Positions 51,935 to 60,277 of a stretch of DNA of 64,000 bases are shown here, piece after piece. The DNA comes from an uncultured Mailhella sp. (GTDB lineage: Bacteria; Desulfobacterota; Desulfovibrionia; Desulfovibrionales; Desulfovibrionaceae): NCBI GenBank assembly GCA_910578585.1, contig CAJTRG010000001.1:1-64000 (forward strand). The letters are read 5' to 3'. Under the pieces are notes generated by a model. It ran no database searches. It was not told the DNA's origin and saw nothing but the letters and a program-made list of their open reading frames with translations. Made by a program: the position numbers and the translations under genes. The first letter of the stretch is position 1. Each line of letters starts with the position of its first letter.

Positions 51935-51968
51935 AAAAAAAAAGAGATAACAAGTATCTCTTTTTGAA
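51935..51968. terminator. Hairpin between fliN and fliO
   Basis: AAAAAGAGATA and TATCTCTTTTT pair perfectly around ACAAG, with A and T runs on both sides. It would reduce readthrough from fliL-fliN into fliO-fliP-fliQ-selB, or attenuate it. Confidence 0.7.
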
Positions 51969-51972
51969 AAAA

Positions 51973-52512
51973 TTAACTTAATTGAGTTATTCGTTCAATC
52001 GGGCTGATAATATCAGTGAGACGGACACCAAATTTTTCGTTAACAACAACAGCTTCGCCACGGGCAACCAGTTTTCCGTTAACAAAAATTTCTAAAGGTT
52101 CGCCTGCTAATTTATTGAGCTCAATAACAGAACCTTGCCCTAATTGGAGCAAATCTTTAATCAGTAAGCGTGTTTTGCCAAGTTCAGCTGAAACATCAAG
52201 AGGAATATCAAGAATAAAGTCAAGTTCTCTTTTTTGGCTGTCCTGCGGAGTAATTTTTGCTACATCGGTCAAGTTCTTGTAGGCAGGTTCAGTTACTTCA
52301 GCCGCAAGTTGTTTATGTTTTTTCTTTACTTCTTCCTGTTCGTCAGAAGCTAAGGCAGCAGCCCATTCTTCTGCTAATTTTGCATCATCAGAAGGGGCAT
52401 TTTCTCCAAAGTTTTGTTCATCTAAATCCGTATTATTTTCAGCTTCAGCTTCTAAACTGGCAGCCCATTCAGCAGCAAGTTTTTCATCTTCAGACATTTC
52501 TTCTTGGCTCAT
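51973..52512 (-). CDS. fliN: Flagellar motor switch protein FliN
   Basis: This 179-residue protein has a C-terminal SpoA domain (about 85-179, LDIPLDVSAELGKTRLLIKDLLQLGQGSVIELNKLAGEPLEIFVNGKLVARGEAVVVNEKFGVRLTDI is the typical run, read in parts). The N-terminal half is longer than in E. coli FliN (137 aa). It contains two copies of a K-L-A-x-E-W-A-A-x-L motif (about 11-20 and 45-54) separated by an acidic linker. FliN forms the C-ring with FliM and FliG and binds export chaperones. fliM is not in the window. Confidence 0.93.
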   Translation of the reverse strand: MSQEEMSEDEKLAAEWAASLEAEAENNTDLDEQNFGENAPSDDAKLAEEWAAALASDEQEEVKKKHKQLAAEVTEPAYKNLTDVAKITPQDSQKRELDFILDIPLDVSAELGKTRLLIKDLLQLGQGSVIELNKLAGEPLEIFVNGKLVARGEAVVVNEKFGVRLTDIISPIERITQLS

Positions 52513-52523
52513 AGCTCAATCCT

Positions 52524-53120
52524 TTAATTAATAACAAATTCATTAAAGTATATTTGCACAACACGAGGAACACCGAGGATTTGGTTAAGGCGTGTTGAGA
52601 TTTCATTTTTTACTTTCAGTTTTCCTTCTGTGGTTGAGAGTTCGGAATACGTTTTGCTGGAAAGTAAAATAATGATGGAATCGCGTATACGTGCTTTTTG
52701 GTCTTCAAGAGATTTTGCAGCGTCTTCAGTGCTTACCTCAATGTCAAAACCCACTTTTAAATAACGTATAATGTCTTTATCGGCTAAGTTTATGGTTACA
52801 GTAGGGATAGTAACAATATTTAATAAAGTTTTTTGCGGGGACATAATTTGTTCCCGGATATTGGAAATATTTTCTGCAAGCGTTTTTCCCTGAGGAGCTT
52901 CGGCAGCTGGTGCTGTTGCCTGTGGAGCAGCTGTTTCTGTTTGCTGTGGTGTCTCAGTTTTTACTGGTGCATCCGGCATACGAAGATTTAACCACCAATA
53001 AACTCCAAGCCCGCCAAGGATGAGCATGAGTAAAATAAAAAGAATAATAAAAAGTTTTAATTTACTTTTCTTTTTAGGTTGTTCTTGGACTTGTTCGTCA
53101 GCAGGTTGTTCTTTAGGCAT
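52524..53120 (-). CDS. fliL: Flagellar basal body protein FliL
   Basis: This 198-residue protein has a basic N terminus, one membrane helix (about 23-45, LFIILFILLMLILGGLGVYWWL) and a Pro/Gln/Thr/Ala-rich linker (47-85). The periplasmic FliL domain follows (ADKDIIRYLKVGFDIEVS, VKNEISTRLNQILG, VVQIYFNEFVIN). FliL forms rings around stator units and tunes torque. First gene of the fliL-N-O-P-Q cluster, 11 bp before fliN. Confidence 0.92.
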   Translation of the reverse strand: MPKEQPADEQVQEQPKKKSKLKLFIILFILLMLILGGLGVYWWLNLRMPDAPVKTETPQQTETAAPQATAPAAEAPQGKTLAENISNIREQIMSPQKTLLNIVTIPTVTINLADKDIIRYLKVGFDIEVSTEDAAKSLEDQKARIRDSIIILLSSKTYSELSTTEGKLKVKNEISTRLNQILGVPRVVQIYFNEFVIN

Positions 53121-53206
53121 TTTGTTTCTCCATTTTCTGTAACTATATAGAAATTCTATATAAAAGCAATATATTTATATTGTGCGCCGTTATGGGAAAA
53201 ATATTT

Positions 53207-53896
53207 TTAATGCTGCGGGTGGCGGGAACCAAAAATATCAGTGCCCACACGAATAATGGTTGCACCTTCTTCAATGGCAACAGGAAAATCAGCACTCATT
53301 CCCATGGATAAATGAGGAAGTGTGACGCCCAGTTCCTTTTCCAGTTTTTCTTTCAGTTCTCGAAGCTCTATAAAATAAGGGCGTGTGTGTTCCGGATTTT
53401 CGTCAAGAGGCGGCAAACACATAAGTCCGCACAGCTTGAGCGTTGGAGCAGCAAGAACTTTTTGGGCAAAAGGAATAAGCTCTTCAGGGAGCAGGCCTGA
53501 TTTTTGTTCTTCTCTGCCAATATTGACTTGTATAAGCACGTCTTGTGTGCAGTTTGCAGCCTGTGTTCTCTTTATGAGTTCGTGCAAAAAAGAATCTGAG
53601 GCAAGACTTTCAATAAGGCTGAATTTTCCAATAATTTCTTTGGTCTTTTTGCTTTGCACAGGCCCAATGGCATGCCAGTTTAAATCAGGACGAACGGCAA
53701 TCTTTTCCAGTGCTTCCTGAATATAGTTTTCACCAAATTCTTTTTGTCCAAGCTCTGCAACTTCAATAATATTTTCAATGGGATGAAATTTTGAAACAGC
53801 AACAAGTTTAACACTTTGTTCATCTCGTCCAGCTTTTCTGCAGGCTTCGTGTACACGGTCTTTCACTTTTAAATAGCGTTCAGATAATTCACTCAT
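53207..53896 (-). CDS. PLP homeostasis protein (YggS/PLPBP)
   Basis: This 229-residue single-domain alanine-racemase-fold protein has PLP-binding lysine in LVAVSKFHP, HAIGPVQSKK (usual HxIGxLQxNK), VNIGREEQKSGL, LSMGMSADFPVAIEEGATIIRVG. It binds pyridoxal phosphate without catalysis and buffers its level. 18 bp after era, so in the phoH-pgpH-ybeY-era-yggS run. Confidence 0.93.
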   Translation of the reverse strand: MSELSERYLKVKDRVHEACRKAGRDEQSVKLVAVSKFHPIENIIEVAELGQKEFGENYIQEALEKIAVRPDLNWHAIGPVQSKKTKEIIGKFSLIESLASDSFLHELIKRTQAANCTQDVLIQVNIGREEQKSGLLPEELIPFAQKVLAAPTLKLCGLMCLPPLDENPEHTRPYFIELRELKEKLEKELGVTLPHLSMGMSADFPVAIEEGATIIRVGTDIFGSRHPQH

Positions 53897-53914
53897 GCTA
53901 TTTCCCTCTTGTTC

Positions 53915-54838
53915 TTATAACATTTCATCAGAATATAAATTGATTTCTTCAAGCCAGTTTTCTTTGACTTTTACCCAAAGTTCCAAATGGACTTTGCCGC
54001 CGATGAGTTCTTGAATATCCTTTCTGGCAGCTATGCCAATTTCTTTGATGGTTGCGCCTGCCCGTCCAATCACCATTGCTTTATGGGAAGATCGCGCCAC
54101 ATAGATAACGCCATTGATAATGGTTTGATCTTTTTCAGGAATTTCTTCCCAATGCTCAATGTCAACAGCTGTGGTATAGGGCACTTCCTGACGCAGATGT
54201 TCAAAAACTTTTTCGCGGATAATTTCTGCACATAAGAAACGGGTTGGCGCGGTGGAAAGCTGATCTTTAGGAAATTGCGGTTCCCCTTCGGGCATTGCGT
54301 CAATAAGCAGCTGTTTAAGCTCAGCAACGCCGTCTTTTTGGGAAGCTGACATGGGGAAGATAACAGCTTTTGGCAAATCCTCATGCAATTTTTCCAAAAG
54401 CGGCAGCATTTTTGATTTATCGCTGAATAAATCAACTTTGTTCACAACAATGAAAACAGGACGTTCTTCATTGGCAAAGGCAAGCTTGAAAGAGGCAATA
54501 TCCCGTTCTAAAAATTCAGGTTTGCGAATATATAAATCACAGTCAAGCACCATCATAATGGCATGGGCAGTAGAAAGGCTTTGCCATGCCGCCTGCACCA
54601 TTTGTTTGCCTAAGGGGCCGCGCATTTGGTTTTTGTCGTGGTGCAGCCCCGGGGTATCCATAAAAATAATTTGTGCATTTTCTTCTGAACAAATACCGAT
54701 GATGCGATTTCTGGTTGTTTGTGGTTTACTGGTTACAATGCTGACTTTTTGTCCAATAAGCGCATTGGTAAGTGTTGATTTCCCTGCGTTTGGCGGGCCC
54801 ATAAGAACCACCCAGCCGCAACGATGTGATTTAGCCAT
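53915..54838 (-). CDS. era: GTPase Era
   Basis: This 307-residue GTPase has G1 GPPNAGKST, G3 DTPGLHHDK, G4 VNKVD, G5 SAS, and a C-terminal KH domain (VIGRAGATIKEIGIAARKDI). It helps mature the 30S subunit by binding the 16S rRNA 3' end. Its start overlaps the ybeY stop by 8 bp; ybeY and era are a well-known functional pair. Confidence 0.96.
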   Translation of the reverse strand: MAKSHRCGWVVLMGPPNAGKSTLTNALIGQKVSIVTSKPQTTRNRIIGICSEENAQIIFMDTPGLHHDKNQMRGPLGKQMVQAAWQSLSTAHAIMMVLDCDLYIRKPEFLERDIASFKLAFANEERPVFIVVNKVDLFSDKSKMLPLLEKLHEDLPKAVIFPMSASQKDGVAELKQLLIDAMPEGEPQFPKDQLSTAPTRFLCAEIIREKVFEHLRQEVPYTTAVDIEHWEEIPEKDQTIINGVIYVARSSHKAMVIGRAGATIKEIGIAARKDIQELIGGKVHLELWVKVKENWLEEINLYSDEML

Positions 54839-55349
54839 GTGTAAAACTCCAAAGCGGGGTCAGTGTGTATAACTGCTCTTGTGTTGAAAGAGAATTTTCT
54901 AAAAAATCCGTCAATTCCCACATGTCTTCGCCGTGGTCATAGCCCAGCAAATGGGCAAGTCCGTGGGCAAGAAGCCTGATTGCGTGTGTGTGGGGATTTT
55001 GTCCATATACATATGCTTCACGCAAAAGCGTATCAATACTTAAAATCAGTGTACCCAATCGGGTACGATTTTTTTTGATGGCAACTTCCTTTGTGCCAAG
55101 GAAAATGGCATTGCTGTCATCTTCCGGAAAACTGAGAACATTGGTAGGCCCATAGACCTGCATTTGTTCTTTGTTGTAAAAAATCATATCGTTATCTTTG
55201 ATAACTAGCAAGGTTAATGTACAGTTTTCAAAAGAAAAATTTTTTTCTGTCTCTAAAAGATGAAGAAAAGAGGTCAGGATTTCTTCCCACATTCTTTCAG
55301 GATAGGGAATAATGGTTTCAATATTGATGGTATACCTATTTTTCTTCAT
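54831..55349 (-). CDS. ybeY: Endoribonuclease YbeY
   Basis: This 172-residue protein has the zinc motif H-G-L-A-H-L-L-G-Y-D-H (the HGxLHLxGYDH family pattern) near 124-134. It acts in 16S rRNA 3' end maturation and ribosome quality control. The upstream segment GTLILSIDTLLREA is also family-like. The gene overlaps pgpH-like by 14 bp and era by 8 bp. Confidence 0.93.
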   Translation of the reverse strand: MKKNRYTINIETIIPYPERMWEEILTSFLHLLETEKNFSFENCTLTLLVIKDNDMIFYNKEQMQVYGPTNVLSFPEDDSNAIFLGTKEVAIKKNRTRLGTLILSIDTLLREAYVYGQNPHTHAIRLLAHGLAHLLGYDHGEDMWELTDFLENSLSTQEQLYTLTPLWSFTHG

Positions 55350-57699
55350 TGATATTATTTGTATTATCTGTTTGATTTTTTTGTTTTTCTTCTTTTTGCT
55401 CTATTTTAATTTCTGCTTTTGCATCTGTTTTGTGTTCAGCTTTTTTCTCATCTTCTTTTCCGGGTGCGGGTTCAGCTGTTTTTGCCGCGTTGGGATCGCC
55501 CACTTTGATATTTTGGTAGTTAATGCGCTGGTGGTTGAGGGCAATGAGCATCTTGGTAAAGCCGTCTATCAGTTTATTGAGGTCGTTAAAGGTTAAATCC
55601 GCTTCATCCAGCTGTCCTTCTGCATAAATATTTTTTACCAGCGTTTCAACCGTGGTGCTGATTCTTGCAGAACTTGGGTCTGGCAGGGAACGAATAGCAG
55701 CTTCCAGGGTATCAGCCATCATCAAAATGGCAGCTTCCTTGGTTTGAGGGCGGGGGCCGGCATAGCGAAAATCTGCTTCTTTTGGATTTTCACCTAATTT
55801 CATGGCCTTATTATAAAAATACATGGGCATTCTTGTGCCGTGGTGCTGGCAAATCATATCAGTAATTTCTTTGCCCAATTTATGGATTTCCGCGAGCTCA
55901 AGGCCGTATTTGACATGTGAGAAAATAATTAAGCAGCTCATGCGCGGAGAAAGTTTATCGTGGGGATTGGTTCCGTCAAATTGGTTTTCAATAAAATAAT
56001 GAGGATGGCCAAGTTTGCCGATGTCATGGTATAACGCGCCCACTTTGGCAAGAAGGCTGTTGGCGCCAATGGCTTTTGCCCCTGTTTCCACCAGATTGGA
56101 AACAACAAGACTGTGGTGATAAGTGCCGGGAGTTTCCATCATCAGCTTCTGCAAAAGCGGGTGGTCAAGATTCATAAGCTCCATGAGACGGAAACGGGTG
56201 GTATAGCCAAACATCATTTCCAGAATTGGGCTGAGCGTAAACAGAATAACAATGGATAAAATAGCATTGGCAGCCAAAAGATAAGCAAGTGTAAGGTATT
56301 GGGTTATATTTAATCCCATTATGAGGGCAGAGGAAAAACCGCAAAGGAGCAGGGCAATGAAAAGGGGCAGAACACTCCAGACAACATCCTGACGAGATTG
56401 TGAACGCAGAATAAGCCAGGTGTTGACCATGGAACTGGTAAAATAAAAGAGAAATAAAGCAACGTCCCCCTGAAAGAACAGGCTGGAGTAAAAAGCCACA
56501 AGAAAACCAATCACACAATAGCGTCTGGCTGCAAAAATAAGCACGGCAAGCCCGGCAAAGCCAGAAATAGGAAAAGCGTAGGCAAGCAGACTTAATGAAA
56601 TTTCAGAAGAAAATGTTTTAGCGGCAAAGGCAAGTCCGCCGGCACTCAGTCCAACAAATGCCAAAATAAGGGCAATAAAAATTTGGTCTTTGGTATGGAG
56701 AACACGTCCTTTTTGCCCGGAGGGAGTCATAAAAAGTCCCAGCAAAATAATCAGACTTAAAAGGAATGTTCCGCCGGATTTGTGGAAATTGAAATTTGCA
56801 CTGGCGCTGTTGAAAATAGCCTGCATTTTGAGCTGTGCTTCACGGGTAACAATTTCACCTTCGCGGATAATCACTTCACCCTTATGTATTTGGAAATAAA
56901 TAGGTTTTATGGTATCCAGCACGGCTTGTGTTTTCTCGTTGGTTGCTTCCTGGTTGAGTGAAAGCGTTGGAGCAAGAAAATGAGGGAAGATTTTTAAGAG
57001 AGCCTGTTTGGTGTCTTCCGAAATATCCATATTGGCTCTTATTTGATTACCCATGGCAACAGTGAGGGAAGGCAAATCAATAAGCCCTGTACCGGTGGGG
57101 CGCAAACGTTCCAAAAGTGTTTGGGAATCACGGATTAAAATAGAATTAGGGGTATTATATAAAATTCTGCTGTCGGCTAAAATACCGTCAGAAAGGCGGG
57201 AATCAATCCAAGGCAAAAGTGTTTCAAAAGCAAAGTCCTGAGCTTTGGCTGTTGCGAGGGTTTTAAATTCATCAAGAGTAATTCCTGTGTGATACGTGGA
57301 ATTAAATTGTTTTTGAATTTTTTCTAACCCGATGATATCATTGTAAATAGAAAAAGTATTAATGGAGTGCAGTAAATTGAGGATATTTTCGCGAACATGG
57401 GTGGCAACTTCACGGTTATAGTTAAACACGAGAGGTTGAATGGCTCTTATTTTATCACGGCGATTTTTTGTTCCTTCTTCATCTTCAACCAAAAAATCTC
57501 GTTTTGCCACAACTGTTTTATCGGCAATTTCGCCGGCAACAAAGAGTGCGGGATTTTCTGAGTAAGGAACACCAACTAAAAATGCAAGCAGCAGGGCAGT
57601 GCCGACCAAAGCAAGGATACCATAGCCATGGTCATGGTAGAGAAGCATGCCTTTGATGTGCTCATAGAGTTTTGTTAAACTTAATGGATTAGTTTTCAT
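55336..57699 (-). CDS. 7TM-HD cyclic-di-AMP phosphodiesterase family protein (PgpH/YqfF-like)
   Basis: This 787-residue protein (ATG 57699, inside the last bases of phoH) has one N-terminal membrane helix, an extracytoplasmic 7TMR-HDED domain (about 60-300), seven membrane helices (about 310-510) and a cytoplasmic HD domain (LYHDIGKLGHPHYFIENQF; ICQHHGTRMP). The Asp/Lys/Glu-rich tail (last 60 residues) is low complexity. Gram-positive PgpH degrades c-di-AMP; whether that holds here needs a diadenylate cyclase elsewhere in the genome. Confidence 0.9.
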   Translation of the reverse strand: MKTNPLSLTKLYEHIKGMLLYHDHGYGILALVGTALLLAFLVGVPYSENPALFVAGEIADKTVVAKRDFLVEDEEGTKNRRDKIRAIQPLVFNYNREVATHVRENILNLLHSINTFSIYNDIIGLEKIQKQFNSTYHTGITLDEFKTLATAKAQDFAFETLLPWIDSRLSDGILADSRILYNTPNSILIRDSQTLLERLRPTGTGLIDLPSLTVAMGNQIRANMDISEDTKQALLKIFPHFLAPTLSLNQEATNEKTQAVLDTIKPIYFQIHKGEVIIREGEIVTREAQLKMQAIFNSASANFNFHKSGGTFLLSLIILLGLFMTPSGQKGRVLHTKDQIFIALILAFVGLSAGGLAFAAKTFSSEISLSLLAYAFPISGFAGLAVLIFAARRYCVIGFLVAFYSSLFFQGDVALFLFYFTSSMVNTWLILRSQSRQDVVWSVLPLFIALLLCGFSSALIMGLNITQYLTLAYLLAANAILSIVILFTLSPILEMMFGYTTRFRLMELMNLDHPLLQKLMMETPGTYHHSLVVSNLVETGAKAIGANSLLAKVGALYHDIGKLGHPHYFIENQFDGTNPHDKLSPRMSCLIIFSHVKYGLELAEIHKLGKEITDMICQHHGTRMPMYFYNKAMKLGENPKEADFRYAGPRPQTKEAAILMMADTLEAAIRSLPDPSSARISTTVETLVKNIYAEGQLDEADLTFNDLNKLIDGFTKMLIALNHQRINYQNIKVGDPNAAKTAEPAPGKEDEKKAEHKTDAKAEIKIEQKEEKQKNQTDNTNNINEEK

Positions 57700-58729
57700 A
57701 ATTTTTTTGGCTGTCGTCGTAAATGTCGTAAGCGTCAACAATTTGCCCCACAAGAGGGTGGCGTACAACATCGCTTTTTTTGAAATGGATAAATCCGATT
57801 TCAGGGATATTTTTGAGAAGTTTCAGGGCATGCACAAGGCCTGATCGGGTTTCACCTTTTTTCTCACCTTCCTGCAGCTGGCTGACATGGATAGGAGGAA
57901 GGTCAATTTGGGTTAAATCGCCTGTAATAATGGCGCGTGAACCATAGCCCATGCGGGTAAGAAACATTTTCATTTGTTCACGGGTTGTATTTTGTGCTTC
58001 GTCAAGGATGAGGAAGGCTTCATTCAGTGTTCTGCCGCGCATAAAGGCAAGCGGTGCAACCTCAATTTGTCCGCTTTCCTGTTTGGCAATAAGCTGAGCA
58101 GTGCCAAGCATGTCGCCTAAAGCATCATAAAGAGGGCGCAAATAAGGATTGATTTTTTCTTCCATATCACCAGGCAAAAAACCGAGTTTTTCGCCGGCTT
58201 CCACAGCAGGACGGGTTAAAATAATTTTTTTGACGCGTTTGGATTGGAGCATGGAAACAGCAGCGGCAACAGCTAAATAACTTTTGCCGGTTCCGGCTGG
58301 GCCTGTGGCAAAAATCATTTCTTTTTCACGGATTAACTCTAAAAATTTTCGTTGGGAATTATTGCGGGCTGTGATGGTTTTTCTGGGGGTAATCAGAGAA
58401 TTTGCCTGAGGAAAGAGATCTTTTTCAGAAGAATTTGCTTTTAATTGGATATAGGCATCAATAAGGGCATGAGAATCAAGGCTTTGACCTCTTTGCAGGC
58501 TTTCATAAGATTTTGCAAAAAGATAGGCGAGTTGTTCCTGTTCTTCAGAAGAGCGAGCCTCAATAAAGAGTTCTGTGCCCTTTGTGCTGAAATTTGCCCC
58601 GGAATATTGGCTAAGCTCTTTTAAATGGAGTTCCAAAGGGCCAAAAAGTTCTTGGGCTATGCTTGGATCATCAAAAGTGAGCGTTGTGGTAAAAGAATTT
58701 TTTGTATTCATAATGGAATTTTTTATCAT
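57689..58729 (-). CDS. phoH: PhoH-family ATPase
   Basis: This 346-residue protein (ATG 58729; 58711 also possible) has an N-terminal KH-like part (about 1-120) and the PhoH P-loop domain: TGPAGTGKSYLAV, ILTRPAVEAGEKLGFLPGD, FLILDEAQNTTREQMKMFLTRMG, ITGDLTQIDL. It is a predicted RNA-related NTPase linked with ybeY. AAGGT lies 10 bp before the start. First gene of the phoH-pgpH-ybeY-era-yggS operon. Confidence 0.94.
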   Translation of the reverse strand: MIKNSIMNTKNSFTTTLTFDDPSIAQELFGPLELHLKELSQYSGANFSTKGTELFIEARSSEEQEQLAYLFAKSYESLQRGQSLDSHALIDAYIQLKANSSEKDLFPQANSLITPRKTITARNNSQRKFLELIREKEMIFATGPAGTGKSYLAVAAAVSMLQSKRVKKIILTRPAVEAGEKLGFLPGDMEEKINPYLRPLYDALGDMLGTAQLIAKQESGQIEVAPLAFMRGRTLNEAFLILDEAQNTTREQMKMFLTRMGYGSRAIITGDLTQIDLPPIHVSQLQEGEKKGETRSGLVHALKLLKNIPEIGFIHFKKSDVVRHPLVGQIVDAYDIYDDSQKNYEN

Positions 58730-58840
58730 TTTAGAGTGTTACCTTACGCTAAATAAGACTTTGAGTAAAGTAAATTAAAAGATTGTTAATGCAATATGTT
58801 ATATTCATATTTGAGGGAAATTTTGTGGCGAAAAGAAAAT

Positions 58841-58876
58841 CCCCATTTTCTGGATTTATTTGGCCAAAAAATGGGG
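58841..58876 (-). terminator. Terminator after hisG
   Basis: CCCCATTTT and AAAAATGGGG pair over a 17-base loop, with TTTTCTTTT following on the minus strand. It lies between hisG and phoH. Confidence 0.65.
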
Positions 58877-58925
58877 CTGCTGTAAAAAGGGAATTTTTGT
58901 ATTGTATCGTATTGAGTTAACTCAT

Positions 58926-59822
58926 TTAGATAACTTTATTGAGGGCGTATTCCAAAATGCCTTCTGCTCCTTTTTCACGAAGCTGAGGGATTAAATCTCT
59001 AACAAGATTTTTATCCACAACAGTTTCCAGAGAAAGCCAATTACTGTCCTTTAAGCCTGCCACGGTAGGAGAGTTCAGGGCAGGAAGCAGGGCAAGAATG
59101 GCATCCAGTTTTGCAGCAGGAGCGTTTATTTTCAAGCCAACGAGAGATTCCGCCTTCAACGCGCCCTGCAAAAGCAGGCTGATTTGATCAATCTTTTTGC
59201 GTTTAACAGGATTATTATAGGCTTTACGATTGGCAATAAGCACAGTATTGGTCACAAAAACTTCATCAATAACGCGCAGGTTGTGGGTTTTGATGGTAGT
59301 TTCTGTTTCGGTCACTTCCACAATGGCGTCAGCGAGGCCTTCCACAACTTTTGCTTCTGTAGCTCCCCATGAATAATTGATTTGCACGGAAATGCCGAGT
59401 TTATCAAAATATTTTTGGGTAACACCTTTGAGTTCAGTGGAAATGCGTTTGCCTTTCAAATCTTCTGGTTTTTGGTAAGGAGAATCGCCTGCAACAGCAA
59501 GAACCCAGCGGGCAGGTCTGTTGGAAACTTTGGAATACACAAGGTCAGCAATGCGAACAACAGGGGAATTTTCACTTACCATATCCACGCCCATTTCTTC
59601 AATCCAGTCTTTGCCGGTGAGGGCAAGATCAAGCACACCGTCTTGAATATAATGAGGAATTTCCTGAACACGGCAAAGGCGGGCAGTGATTTCCGGATCG
59701 TCAATATCAGGGAAATAGTTGCGGGTATGTTTATGAATTTTCCAACCGGCACGGTCAAAAAGTGAAATAGTGGAATCTTCCAGAGAACCTTTGGGAATAC
59801 CAAGTTTGAGCTGATTAGGCAT
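58926..59822 (-). CDS. hisG: ATP phosphoribosyltransferase, long form
   Basis: This 298-residue enzyme catalyses the first step of histidine synthesis (ATP plus PRPP). Motifs: LGIPKGSLEDSTISLFDRAGW, DLALTGKDWIEEMG, EVTETETTIKTHNLRVIDEV (PRPP loop). The C-terminal 75 residues (KINAPAAKLDAILALLPALNSPTVAGL) are the ACT-like regulatory domain that binds histidine, so it does not need HisZ. It follows hisI by 10 bp. Confidence 0.95.
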   Translation of the reverse strand: MPNQLKLGIPKGSLEDSTISLFDRAGWKIHKHTRNYFPDIDDPEITARLCRVQEIPHYIQDGVLDLALTGKDWIEEMGVDMVSENSPVVRIADLVYSKVSNRPARWVLAVAGDSPYQKPEDLKGKRISTELKGVTQKYFDKLGISVQINYSWGATEAKVVEGLADAIVEVTETETTIKTHNLRVIDEVFVTNTVLIANRKAYNNPVKRKKIDQISLLLQGALKAESLVGLKINAPAAKLDAILALLPALNSPTVAGLKDSNWLSLETVVDKNLVRDLIPQLREKGAEGILEYALNKVI

Positions 59823-59832
59823 AATTTCCTCT

Positions 59833-60219
59833 TTATTTTTTATATATTTCTGCGGGATCTTTTAATTGTTCAAAACAGTAAGAAACAGTGCCATTTTTCC
59901 ATTCGCGGAAAAAGCATGAATGATAGCCTTCATGGCAGGCGATATTGCCAATTTGTTCCACTTTCAATAACAGCGCGTCACTGTCACAATCAAGGCGAAT
60001 GGAATGGACTTTTTGCACATGCCCGGAACTTTCACCCTTATGCCAAAGACTTTTTCTGCTGCGGCTGTAATAATGGGCTTCACCTGTTTCAAGGGTTTTT
60101 TCAAAGGCTTCTTCATTCATGTAGGCAAGCATAATTACTTCTTGAGAATGAATATCCTGCACCACAACCACAATAAGTCCGTTGCCTTTTGCAAAGTCTG
60201 GTTTAAATGCAATTTCCAT
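59833..60219 (-). CDS. hisI: Phosphoribosyl-AMP cyclohydrolase
   Basis: This 128-residue enzyme opens the purine ring in the third step of histidine synthesis. It has the Zn/Mg site SIRLDCDSDALLLKVEQIG and CHEGYHSCFF with the three conserved cysteines, and SRSRKSLWHKGESSGH. It has no HisE domain. hisI-hisG form a two-gene operon downstream of rny and its terminator; the other his genes are not in the window. Confidence 0.95.
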   Translation of the reverse strand: MEIAFKPDFAKGNGLIVVVVQDIHSQEVIMLAYMNEEAFEKTLETGEAHYYSRSRKSLWHKGESSGHVQKVHSIRLDCDSDALLLKVEQIGNIACHEGYHSCFFREWKNGTVSYCFEQLKDPAEIYKK

Positions 60220-60236
60220 ACATGTTCCTTATAAAA

Positions 60237-60273
60237 ATACCCTGCCCCAGAAAAATCTATTGGACAGGGTAAA
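60237..60273 (-). terminator. Terminator after rny
   Basis: On the minus strand TACCCTG (60265-60271) pairs with CAGGGTA (60238-60244), with TTTTTA after it. It separates rny from hisI-hisG. Confidence 0.7.
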
Positions 60274-60277
60274 AATT

